DNA from: Uloborus plumipes
Taxonomy: Eukaryota; Arthropoda; Arachnida; Araneae; Uloboridae
Assembly: GCA_038373865.1 (NCBI GenBank)
Contig: JAXGGA010004709.1
Span: 21,302 to 85,301 of the forward strand
Direction of reading: 5' to 3'
Length of the DNA stretch: 64,000 nt
Shown here: piece by piece, positions 22,669 through 32,119 of the stretch
Layout of the letters: every line of letters starts with the position of its first letter
How positions within the stretch are numbered: position 1 is the stretch's first letter
Made by a program: the position numbers and the translations under genes
The notes under the pieces: model-generated
Seen by the model: the letters and a program-made list of their open reading frames with translations, nothing else
What the model was told of the DNA's origin: nothing
Database searches by the model: none

Positions 22669-24232
22669 TTAATTTATAAGAGAGAGCATATAAAGAAACT
22701 TGTTTTAAATCGTATTATCAAAGCTCAATCTAGAAAACAAACAAGCAAACAAATGAAAATGCTTCAAATCCTAAAAATAGATAAAAATGTATTTTCATAC
22801 ATTACATACATAAATCAAAAGCCAGAATACATCGATATGTTTTCTTGTCATGATGTGGAAATTACAAAGCCACCTTTTATACGTAATTTAACAACACAAT
22901 ATTTACAAAGATTACTGGAAACTGAGAATTTAAATATGATTTCTGAATGCGCTCTTTTTAAACTTCCATTCAAGACTCAATCAGTTGAAAGAGCTGTCAA
23001 ATAGGTCACAAGTTCTTCAAAATTGGTATGTAATCACAGGAAAAGAAAAAGTTTAGTAAAAACGAGGATATCTGATAGAAATATTAGATCAATTTACGAC
23101 ACAAAGAAACAATTTAACTGTTAAAGACGTATCTAAGAAATGTAAATCCGTGCTCGCATTGGTTGGAAGGAAGGGCTCACGTGTAGGACTAGAAATACGG
23201 TCACCTCCTCGTGGTGAGTCCTGGGTAGTTCCACATGAGCTAGCGAAGAGTTGAAGAGTGCAAAGTAATAACAAAATGAACAAAAATAGGTTTGAAGACA
23301 CTTCAAGTGAATATTGAGAGGAAAAACTGAGTTAAAAAATGTTGAAAATATCAGAAAGTTTGGGAAATTTGATGAACTTTGGGCCTAATGCGCAGACTGA
23401 AATCATAATTTAAAATGGTTTGAAAAAATTCCTTGCATATTTCAAACTTTTTTCTTCCATTTAATATCCACCCGTCACTAGTTTTATCATTTGTAATATT
23501 TTTTAAAAAAATTTGAAAAACATTAAAAAAATTAAAATTTTTAAAACTTTAGGCCAAATGCGCAGACTAAAGATGACGTCGCAAAAGTGAAATATTTTAC
23601 AGAATTGTTACTTAGCCTCATTCACAGTAAATGAAAGGTACCCGTTTACGAAAATCAAAAATTCATTTTTTTCGCTCCACCCTAGTGTGTATTATCTGTT
23701 TTTTTTTTAAATATATATTTCATGTTATTTATTTCTTACAATCTCATTATTTAGTCATTTTTCTGCTACAATTGGTATGCATCAGTTTTATTTTAATTGC
23801 ATCAGTTTTGATATTTATATAATTTTAAATCAGTATGATATTGTATCATCATGTCAAATGCCACATTTATTTTGTCATATTCAGCAAATAAAAGATTAAA
23901 TCCACATGTTTTCATTGAATTTATTTAGTGGCCCACTCATTACCTTCGATGGCTCATTCAACCCCATAGGTGGGGTTGAATGGGCCAAATTTCAAAATTT
24001 TTATTTTCTATTATAATTCATTATAGACAGGTGCTAATCCAACTTTTATGACTTTTTTAGATAGCCAGATAAGTAAAGTAACTAAAACACCAATTTAGAG
24101 TTAAAACAAAGTGTTAGAAAAAATTACAAAAATTCAAAACCAAAAAGTGGCCCATTCATTACCACTCTCCCCTACCTATATAAGAACAAAAAACCGTCGG
24201 GAGACACTTGATCAGGGGTCATGAACTCCCGT

Positions 24233-26857
24233 GATGACGTCATCAAGATGGCCGCTTTTACAGGTAAATACGTTCGTTTAATTGCCTAAAACTCCATCAT
24301 AGATTGAAATATTGCATAACTCAAAAGTATCATCTGAAAGCTCTTTGAAAGAGCTATTTAGAAAGATTTAATTTTTCTTTCTGAGGTCAAGGGCCCACCT
24401 GTAATGACGTCATCAAAATGGCCGCTTTTACAGGTAAATACGTTTGTTTAACTCCCCCTAAAACTCCATCATGGATTTAAATATTTCAAAACTCAACTAT
24501 ATCATCTGAAAGCGATTTAAAAGATCTATTAAGAAAGATTTAATTATTCTTTCTGAGGTCAAGGGCTCACCCATGATGACGTCATCAAAAGGGCCGCTTT
24601 TACAAGTAAATACGTTCGTTTAACTACTTAAAACTCCATCATAGATTCAAATATTGCAAAACTCAAACATATCATCTGAAAGCTCTTTAAAACAACTATT
24701 TAGAAAAATTTAATTTTTCTTTCTGAGGTCAAGGTCCCACCTGTACTGACGTCATCAAAATGGCCGCTTTTACAGGTAAATACGTTTGTTTAACTCCCCC
24801 TAAAACTCCATCATAGATTCAAATATTGCAAAACTCAAATGTATCATCTAAAAGCTCTTTAAAAGAGCTATCTAGAAAGATTTAATTTTTCTTTCTAAGG
24901 TCAAGGGCCCACCTGTGATGACGTCATTTGAGGACATTTTGATGACGTCATTACAGGTGGGACCTTGACCTCAGAAAGAAAAAATAAATATTTCTAAATA
25001 GCTCTTTTAAAGAGCTTTCAGATGATATGTTTGAGTTTTGCAATATTTGAATCTATGACGGAGTTTTAGGGGGAGTTAAACAAACGTATTTACCTGTAAA
25101 AGCGGCCATTTTGATGACGTCATCACAGGTGGGCCTTTGACCTTAGAAAAAAAAATTAAATCTTTCTAGATAGCTCTTTTAAAGAGCTTTCAGATGATAT
25201 AGTTGAGTTTTGAAATATTTAAATATATGATGGAGTTTTAGGGGGAGTTAAACAAACGTATTTACCTGTAAAAGCGGCCATTTTGATGACGTCATCACAG
25301 GTGGGCCCTTGACCTTAGAAAGAAAAATTAAATTTTTCTAGATAACTCTTTTAAAAAGCTTTCAGATGATGTATTTGAGTTTTGCAATATTTGAATCTAT
25401 GATGGAGTTTTAGGGGGAGTTAAGCAAACGTATTTACCTGTAAAAGCGGCCTTTTGATGACGTCATCACAGGTGTATCCTTGACCTTAGAAAGAAAAAAT
25501 AAATATTTCTAAATAGCTCTTTTAAAGAGCTTTCAGATGATATATTTGAGTTTTGCAATATTTGAATCTATGATGGAGTTTTAGGGGGAGTTAAACAAAC
25601 GTATTTACCTGTAAAAGCGGCCATTTTGATGACGTCATCACAGGTGGGCCCTTGACCTTAGAAAGAAAAATTAAATCTTTCTAGATAGCTCTTTTAAAGA
25701 GCTTTCAGATGATATAGTTGAGTTTTGAAATATTTAAATATATGATGGAGTTTTAGGGGGAGTTAAACAAACGTATTTACCTGTAAAAGCGGCCATTTTG
25801 ATTACGTCATTACAGGTGGGCCCTTGACCTCAGAAAGAAACACTAATTTTTTCTTAATAGCTTTTTACAGAGCTTTCAGATGATATATTTGAGTTTTGTA
25901 ATATTTGAATCTATGATCGAGTTTTAGGGGGAGTTAAACAAACGTAGTTACCTGTAAAAGCGGCCATTTTGATGACGTCATCACAGGTGGGCCCTTGACC
26001 TTAGAAAAAAAAATTAAATCTTTTTAAATAGCTCTTTTAAAGAGCTTTTAGATGATATATTTGAGTTTTGTAATATTTGAATCTATGATAAAGTTTTAGG
26101 GGGAGTTAAACAAACGTATTTACCTGTAAAAGCGGCCATTTTGATGACGTCATCACAGGTGGGCCCTTGACCTTAGAAAGAAAAATTAAATTTTTCTAGA
26201 TAACTCTTTTAAAAAGCTTTCAGATGATGTATTTGAGTTTTGCAATATTTGAATCTATGATGGAGTTTTAGGGGGAGTTAAACAAACGTATTTACCTGTA
26301 AAAGCGGCCTTTTGATGACGTCATCACAGGTGTATCCTTGACCTTAGAAAGAAAAAATAAATCTTTCTCAATAGCTCTTTTAAAGAGCTTTCAGATGATG
26401 TATTTGAGTTTTGCAATATTTGAATCTATGATGGAGTTTTAAGCAGTTAAACGAACGTATTTACCTGCAAAAGCGGCCATTTTGATGACGTCATCACAGG
26501 TGAACCCTTGACCTCAGAAAGAAAAATTATATCTTTATAAATAGATCTTTTAAAGCGCTTTCAGATGATATAGTTGAGTTTTGAAATATTTAAATCTATG
26601 ATGGAGTTTTAGGGGGAGTTAAACAAACGTATTTACCTGTAAAAGCGGCCATTTTGATGACGTCATTACAGGTGGACCCTTGACCTCAGAAAGAAAAATT
26701 AATTTTTTCTAAATAGCTCTTCTAAAGAGCTTTCAGATGATATATTTGAGTTTTGCAATATTTGAATCTATGATGGAGTTTTAGGGGGAGTTAAACAAAC
26801 GTAGTTACCTGTAAAAGCGGCCACTTTGATGACGTCATCACAGGTGGGCCATTGACC
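24233..26857. repeat. ~171-bp satellite array, inverted at 24917-24946
   Basis: Starts of successive units at 24233, 24403, 24575, 24745 and 24917 give a period of 170-172 bp. From about 24930 the same unit runs in the opposite direction for about eleven more copies. Nearly every unit contains the palindrome TGACGTCA plus AAAGCGGCCATTTTGATG, TTTACCTGTA and a CTCTTTTAAAGAGC inverted repeat. About 17 exact TGACGTCA sites occur in the whole array including 28836-29162. Confidence 0.92.
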
Positions 26858-27152
26858 TTAAGGCCATATCACACGATAGAAATTACAGGCAAGCGTAACC
26901 GCAAAAGCAATCGTCAACTCTATCTGGAACCTGTTTTTCTACCTGTTTCCACCAACAATTGCTCTAAAACCCTCGTGTGAAAAGGAAATGTCAGTTGCTC
27001 CTAATAGAGGCAATTTTTTCTCTGCCCAGGGAAAAAATTGCTTCTAATTTTAGGCAACTTACGGAAGAACCAATCAGGGAGCTGGAATTTTGTGACGTCA
27101 GCAACCCCTTCGCTACGAAGTGGCGTGAAACATTCGTGAAGATGGCGACCAC

Positions 27153-27330
27153 ATGGAGGTGAATGTTGATGTAGAGTGGAGCTCTGAAATTACAGAATTT
27201 TTAATCAACGAAGCGCGAATGAAAGATCATTTATGGAACCTGCACTCGCCTGCGTACAAGTTGCGAACGTTAAAAAGATTTTCGTATGAGGAAATAGCTA
27301 GAAAAATGACCAGTGTTTCTTTCAGACGTT
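27153..27330 (+). pseudogene. MADF/Myb-SANT-like DNA-binding ORF of the Harbinger element, truncated
   Basis: From ATG at 27153, residues 1-60 include ITEFLINEARMKDHLWNLHS, AYKLR, and SYEEIARKM. This fits the first helices of a MADF domain, in which aromatic/leucine-rich helices precede a W-like EEIA motif. PIF/Harbinger elements encode such a protein, known to bind the element ends and help the transposase. The frame runs into a G-run repeat at 27340 and loses the domain's last helix, so the copy is broken. No partner transposase is present nearby. Confidence 0.6.
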
Positions 27331-27334
27331 TTGC

Positions 27335-27525
27335 TCCGGGGGGGGGGGGGGCACTTGGAGAATCCGGAGGGGAGGGATCATGGGGGTGGCTTAAAATTGC
27401 ATTTCAGGGACTTCTTTTCGATAAATTTGCCCACTCCCCATTCGAGCCCTAAAATTGCACCCCCCCCCCAACGTTTCAAAAATGACCTCCCACAAACCAG
27501 AAGCTAGATCCGCAGTTGCCAAATG
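27335..27525. mobile_element. decayed GCGGATCCAG-type hAT MITE inside the Harbinger element
   Basis: A G13 run, AAAATTGCATTTCAGGGACTT, a C9 run and AACCAGAAGCTAGATCCGC match the order of the 36-235 element in diverged form. The left end has been lost. Confidence 0.6.
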
Positions 27526-28835
27526 AGAGTGGTGTGGACCACCTCTCTTCCCTCTGAAATAAATTGAAAACTACATTCTCTCAATATAAACTTTAACATT
27601 TTGAAATATCAATTTGTAAATTTGCCTTAATAATTGACTTCACACCAGGGATGAAACTAGGACTTGAAACCAACTTTGGATGTTAGGAGAAGGGAAAGGG
27701 TCCACAGACCCCCACCCCCACAATTTTCCAAAATTGAAATACCAGAAAATGCAATTATAAGCCTGTTTGAGAAAAAATAGACAAGAATTGGGGTCGGATG
27801 CCCCCCCCCCCGCCCCGAGGAAGCTTTGAAAGTTTAGGTACAAAAATGCAATTATCGACAACCTTTGGTAATAGTAGAGGAAAAAGAATGCGATTTGATA
27901 TTCTCTTCTAAAACACGTTCGAAAATGAAGTCATGATTAGGCAATTTCAAGCCATATCTTTGACGACGTTGTGTAAACGGATGGAGTTTACAAATAATTT
28001 AAAAATTGATATTCTAAAAACGTATTTGTAGACTATATTTTATAACATTATAAAAAATGATGCAACTCAGCACTCTTCTTGGAAGTTACCCCCCCCCCCC
28101 ACCGAAAAAAAAAGAAAAAGAAAACTGTAGGCGATTTTTAATGACTTCAAGGGGAAAAAGAAGGGGGTTCAAATACAACCCCTCCCCGACAGTTTTCCAA
28201 AATTGATATTCTAGAAGGCAATTGAAGGCCACCTTTGATGCCCCCTCCCTCCCTTTCCCATGGTGAATGTTTTAAAATTTTCGTTAATACTTTTATATTT
28301 ATTAGTTAAATATTTACTTGCCTATTTTTTATTTTTTTTACTGTAATTAATTTATTTTTGTATGTTAGGGCAAACTGAGTTTTCCTCCGGGGGGGCAGTG
28401 CCCCCCCAAAGAGATGCCTGAAATAAACACTGAAAATGACAATCATATTTATCGAAGCATCCAAGTTGAATTCTTCTGAGTAGCCATGACCTTGACCATT
28501 GTTTCTTCCTCTTCCTCCGTTTATAATGGCACCAACAATTAAAGCTGCAATAGCTGCATTGTGTCTTTTTTTTTAAATTCATCCATAAATGCCGAAAACG
28601 AGCTTCGATCACGCGGTGCAAATATCTGGCTATCTCGTAGAAAAACGATGAACGTTCTGACGCACGCAGAAGGATAAAGATCAGAAAATAGAGCCCTCTC
28701 CCAAGAGAAACGCGAGCAACCGTATGAGCAACCGTTAGCAACCCTATAGGCAATCTCCTGCCGGAGAATTTCCGCTTACGGTTGCCGATACAGATACGAT
28801 TGCTTTTAATTTTCTCTCGTGTGATATGGCCTTTA

Positions 28836-29162
28836 GAAAGAAATATTAAATCTTTTTAAATAGCTCTTTTAAAGAGCTTTCAGATGATATATTTGAGTTT
28901 TGCAATATTTGAATCTATGATGGAGTTTTATGGGGAGTTAAACAAACGTATTTACCTGTAAACGCGGCCATTTTGATGACGTCATTACAGGTGAGAACTT
29001 GACCTCAGAAAGCTAAATTAAATATTTCTAAATAGCTCTTTTAAAGAGCTTTCAGATGATAGATTTGAGTTTTTCACTATTTCAATCTATGATGGAGTTT
29101 TAAGCAGTTAAACGAACGTATTTACCTGTAAAAGCGGCCATTTTGATGACGCCATCACGGAA
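28836..29162 (-). repeat. satellite array, continuation after the Harbinger insertion
   Basis: About two further 171-bp units in the reverse orientation; the last has TGACGCCA instead of TGACGTCA and passes into the foldback terminal arm at 29160. Confidence 0.88.
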
Positions 29163-29417
29163 TGACCTTGACCTCCGATCAAGTGTCTCCCGGCATTTTT
29201 TTGTCCTCCTATGTGAATTTAAGCTCCACATAAAATTTCAGACTGGTATCCGGAAATGAAATATTTTTGCACTAACTCCACGGACCAACATAGAAACATG
29301 TGGATTGATTTAAAATGAGCGCGTTCTTTGTCAAAATATCCCAGAGATGGCAACACTATGCGACAGATGGAATTTTAACGCCAGTCGCGAGAATGAGAAC
29401 TGTTTTCGATACTTAAA

Positions 29418-29690
29418 ATGGCGACGTTTTCCTTACTTGAACAGCGTTCAATCGCTCGTTTTCTGAATTTGCGTGGTTTGACACCAATTGAAATTCATCG
29501 ACAGTTGAAGGAGACATGTGGTGATGGAATTATGGATGAGTCGAAAGTGCGTTCGTGGGTGCGACAGTTTAATGAAGGCAGACTATCGTGTGAAAACAAA
29601 CCAAAACAACCTCGAGCTCGCACAAACCGGTCTAACGACATGTTCGAGAAAGTGGAGAGAATTGTTTTGGGGGATCGCCGAATGACTGTC
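29418..29690 (+). pseudogene. mariner transposase N-terminal fragment
   Basis: ATG at 29418 opens MATFSLLEQRSIARFLNLRG, followed by a helix-turn-helix region (PIEIHRQLKE ... DESKVRSWVRQFNEGR) and a basic linker (KPKQPRARTNRS), about 91 codons. This matches the DNA-binding half of mariner transposases. It ends where the sequence folds into the inverted copy, so the DDD catalytic half is missing. It might act only as a DNA-binding fragment, if transcribed at all. Confidence 0.85.
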
Positions 29691-29835
29691 GCACCCACGA
29701 ACGCACTTTCGACTCATCCATAATTTCATCGTCACATGTCTCCTTCAACTGTCGATGAATTTCAATTGGTGTCACACCACGCAAATTCAGAAAACGAGCG
29801 ATTGAACGCTGTTCAAGTAAAGAAAACGTCGCCAT
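29691..29835 (-). pseudogene. inverted copy of the mariner N-terminal coding region
   Basis: Reading the minus strand from 29835, the same MATFSLLEQRSIARFLNLRG start and first helix-turn-helix appear with three amino acid changes (GVT, CDDE), up to SWVRQ, then join the opposite arm. The changes show that the two arms have diverged since they formed. Confidence 0.85.
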
Positions 29836-30088
29836 TTTAAGTATCGAAAACAGTTCTCATTCTCGCATCTGGCGTTAAAATTCCATCTGTCGCATAGTGT
29901 TGCCATCTCTGTGACATTTTGACAAGGAATGCACGCTCATTTTAAAACAATCCACATGTTTCTATGTCTTTCCAGTGAAGAGAAAAAAAATAGGAGGCCC
30001 TGGAACTTGAATGCACCTAGTATATATACATACATTAATTTTTATATGTAAAGATATTTTTATAGAGTCAAATCCGTTTATTAGAATA

Positions 30089-30712
30089 CTAGGTGACCCG
30101 TGCGGAATTCCGCAAAAAAAAAACAACTCTAAACTTAAAATTTAATACGACAATTTTTATTGGCTTCATTATCTGCCCGATTAAAATCAAATACTCAAGG
30201 CTACTACTAAACTAAATACTAAGGTTATCGCAAAACTACCATAGTATTTTGAAACAATAAAAGTTACAATTAAGGTTTACCGAGCTAAGCCTTGGCTTGA
30301 AATGTCGCATTTAAAATTGATTTGAACAACAATGGTATAACGATTTTAACAGTTGCGCAAAAAATTTAACTTTTTCAAACTTCAATCGCTTATAAGTCGC
30401 TTAAACGTGGATTTTCGAGATTCTCGTTACGCGACGCTAGAAACGTTCTAAAGAACGCATTTTTTTTAATCTTTCGAATGAAATCAAAATGGAGACGATA
30501 CGACAATTATTTCGCTAGATAGAGTCAATTTTGTGCCCAAAAATTGAAGTTCGAATAAAAAACGAACCGACACTTTTTAGAGGGTGGGTCTAATTTTCGT
30601 CAATAGCCCGCGGGATAAGTTTCAAAATCATAAATTTTCTTGCAATTCGATAAAGAAATGAGCGAGTTTCGACCGGGTATAGGATTCGGCTTAGAGAAAT
30701 AATATATGGAGA
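30089..30712 (-). mobile_element. Helitron, first of a tandem pair
   Basis: On the minus strand the 3' end shows the perfect hairpin palindrome TGCGGAATTCCGCA, then CGGGTCAC and CTAG (30089-30092); the 5' end is TCTCCATATATTATTTC at 30712. It sits after A (30088). Non-autonomous, 624 bp, no ORF of note. Confidence 0.85.
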
Positions 30713-30735
30713 CTAGGTGACCCGTGCGGAATTCC

Positions 30736-30782
<47 letters not shown>

Positions 30783-31454
30783 AAACTTAAAATTTAGTAC
30801 GACAATTTTTATTGGCTTCATTTGCACAACATCGCCATCTACTGCCGTCGTTCTGACAACTTTTCAAAAAGATCAAAGACACGTTCACTTTTACAACTAC
30901 TACAAAAGTGATGCCCTATATTAAAATCAAATACCCAAGGCTACTACTAAACTAAACACTAACGTTATCGCAAAACTACCATAGTATTTTGAAACAATAA
31001 AAGTTACAATTAAGGTTTACCGAGCTAAGCCTTGGCTTGAAATGTCGCATTTAAAATTGATTTGAACAACAATGTAACGATTTTAACAGTTGAGCAAAAA
31101 ATTTAACTTTTTCAAACTTCAATCGCTTATAAGTCGCTTAAACGTGGATTTTCGAGATTCTCGTTACGCGGCGCTAGCGGAGAAATGTTCTAAAGAACTC
31201 ATTTTTTTAAATCTTTCGAATGAAATCAAAATGGAGACGATACGACAATTATTTCGCTAGATAGAGTCAATTTTGTGCCCAAAAATTGAAGTTCGAATAA
31301 AAAACGAACCGACACTTTTTAGAGGGTGGGTCTAATTTTCGTCAATAGCCCGCGGGATAAGCTTCAAAATCATAAATTTTCTTGCAATTCGATAAAGAAA
31401 TGAGCGAGTTTCGACCGGGTATAGGATTCGGCTTAGAGAAATAATATATGGAGA
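30713..31454 (-). mobile_element. Helitron, second of a tandem pair
   Basis: Same family, joined directly to the first copy (GA then CTAG with no spacer) and ending before T (31455). It is longer because a poly-A tract has grown to roughly 40 (30738-30778) and because it has an extra ~100-bp segment near 30823-30920. Head-to-tail junctions like this fit rolling-circle read-through. Confidence 0.85.
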
Positions 31455-32065
31455 TCGGCTAAAAGACTATCCCGCTTAATATAATACATTTTCAATGTAC
31501 CAAACCGTTGCAATGCATTATTTTGATTCCGGATAATATAATATCCCTCTTATTAGAATAGTTTTTCGTGACCAAGTGGCTATTCCACCAAGCGAGATCG
31601 ACTGTATGTAGTGTGTCTGAAACTGAGTCTTTGTGAATGTGAAAGAAAAGAAGAAAAGTCGTACACAACACTTAAACTTAGTTTTACTCCGAGCAGAAGT
31701 GTATGGAAAATGAGAGAAAAATTCACACCACTATTCTTGACTTGCCGAAATGACATCTATTCCCGAATTTCCAACTGGAACATGAAGTTAAGACTGAAAT
31801 GATAAGGATTAAAAAATGAAATGTTCTTCTTTCGTACAGGAAAATATTCTCCTCAGTGTTGTTTCTTTTCTTAAAATGTGTATTTTTTAAGTTTTATTTT
31901 CTATGCAAAAGTATAAACATCTGCCCAACACAAATTGTCTGTACAGCATATAACCAACACAAAGTCCACCATTTTTAACAGCAACAAGTGTTTGCTTATG
32001 AAGTATGTAGTTACATGCCATCTATGTAAGGTGATCAATGAAGAAAATGAACTAAAAGATGAGTA
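31455..32065 (-). other. downstream region / probable 3' UTR of the EGF-domain gene
   Basis: Unique sequence beyond the stop codon of the minus-strand gene. 31583-31605 (GAGATCGACTGTA) with 30064-30085 suggests that a pogo-like MITE was the target of the Helitron pair. Confidence 0.4.
31893..31898 (-). terminator. putative polyadenylation signal AATAAA
   Basis: AATAAA on the minus strand lies about 170 nt past the stop codon at 32066, a plausible distance. In DNA this AT-rich the hexamer is common, so it is only a candidate. Confidence 0.35.
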
Positions 32066-32119
32066 TCAGTGAGCACCCCGTGGAACTTCTGTGCCGTCCT
32101 CTCTTTGATCGATTGGAAC
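32066..32119 (-). CDS. EGF-gene exon K: last coding exon with stop
   Basis: 54 nt: VPIDQREDGTEVPRGAH then TGA (32068-32066). The acceptor CTTTCAG is strong. The frame ends cleanly after 17 residues, closing the gene. Confidence 0.82.
   Translation of the reverse strand, partial: VPIDQREDGTEVPRGAH

Larger units (their letters stand above)
15597..23682. mobile_element. composite of two inverted long-TIR elements with a 12-bp flanking duplication
   Basis: Unit 1 (15597-19532) and unit 2 (21007-23683) are reverse complements of one another, separated by a 1.47-kb spacer. All four outer ends read GGGTGGAG(C/T)GAAAAAAATG or its inverse. The direct repeat TAGTGTGTATTA abuts the outer left end (15585-15596) and the outer right end (23683-23694), while the inner ends lack it. 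The simplest reading is that both units and the spacer moved as one block. The duplication is 9-12 bp depending on where the TIR is said to start; MULE-like elements make 9-10 bp. Confidence 0.7.
21007..23683 (-). mobile_element. long-TIR element, unit 2 (inverted copy of unit 1)
   Basis: Begins TAGGGTGGAGTGAAAAAAATG and ends with the inverse. It matches unit 1 in reverse order throughout, with the same Helitron insertion site but without the DD37D insert. Divergence between the two units is visible (substitutions and small indels), so they are not a recent assembly duplication. Confidence 0.7.
14793..24172. mobile_element. TIR element (GGGGAGAGTGGTAATGAATGGG) inserted in the left foldback arm
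   Basis: Left end GGGGAGAGTGGTAATGAATG at 14793 and its inverse ending at 24172 lie between two TA dinucleotides (14791-14792 and 24173-24174). Removing it restores the foldback arm, which matches the right arm's inverse (GAGCTTA...CATA..GGACAAAAAA). Subterminal repeats of GGTGGGGTTGAATGGGCC occur on both sides. Own sequence totals about 1.3 kb; the rest is the composite at 15597-23682. Non-coding. Confidence 0.75.
26861..28832. mobile_element. PIF/Harbinger element inserted in a satellite unit
   Basis: Ends AGGCCATATCACACGATAGA and TCTCGTGTGATATGGCCT are flanked by TTA (26858-26860, 28833-28835). Other satellite units read GACCTTAGAAAG at this point, confirming a 3-bp TTA target. The element holds an ORF with a MADF-like domain but no recognisable DDE transposase, and later insertions of C/G-run repeats. 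Length 1972 bp. Confidence 0.9.
14713..29287. mobile_element. foldback element built on inverted satellite arrays
   Basis: Long inverted ends begin GTCTGTGGAGTTAG at 14713 and end CTAACTCCACGGAC before 29287. Inside these come TTCCGGATACCAG and GGGAGACACTTGATC blocks on both sides, then arrays of a ~171-bp repeat in opposite orientations. ACATA flanks it on both sides (14708-14712, 29288-29292) within the mariner. Without later insertions it would be roughly 3.2 kb. No transposase is visible, so class and mobilising enzyme are unknown. Confidence 0.65.
14651..30017. mobile_element. mariner copy, palindromic, split by a 14.6-kb nested insertion
   Basis: The left terminus (from 14651, TGCATTCAAGTTCTTCTAAGG ... 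TCTCCAGACTGGAAAGACATA) continues at 29293 as GAAACATGTGGATTG, the same order as in the related mariner at 63349. The transposase 5' part follows (29418-29690). At about 29691 the sequence turns round, and an inverted copy of the same 5' region runs out to a second terminus ending at 30017 before TA. The element therefore has two 5' ends head-to-head and no catalytic region. The target is TA-like, as expected for mariner. Confidence 0.75.

Noticed and set aside
28352..28753. 133-codon minus-strand frame inside the Harbinger element as its transposase
   Set aside because: No DDE motifs or known Harbinger blocks; part of it covers a C/G-run repeat.
30600..30924. Frames with long poly-Lys or poly-Phe
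   Set aside because: They are the two strands of the ~40-A tract inside the second Helitron.
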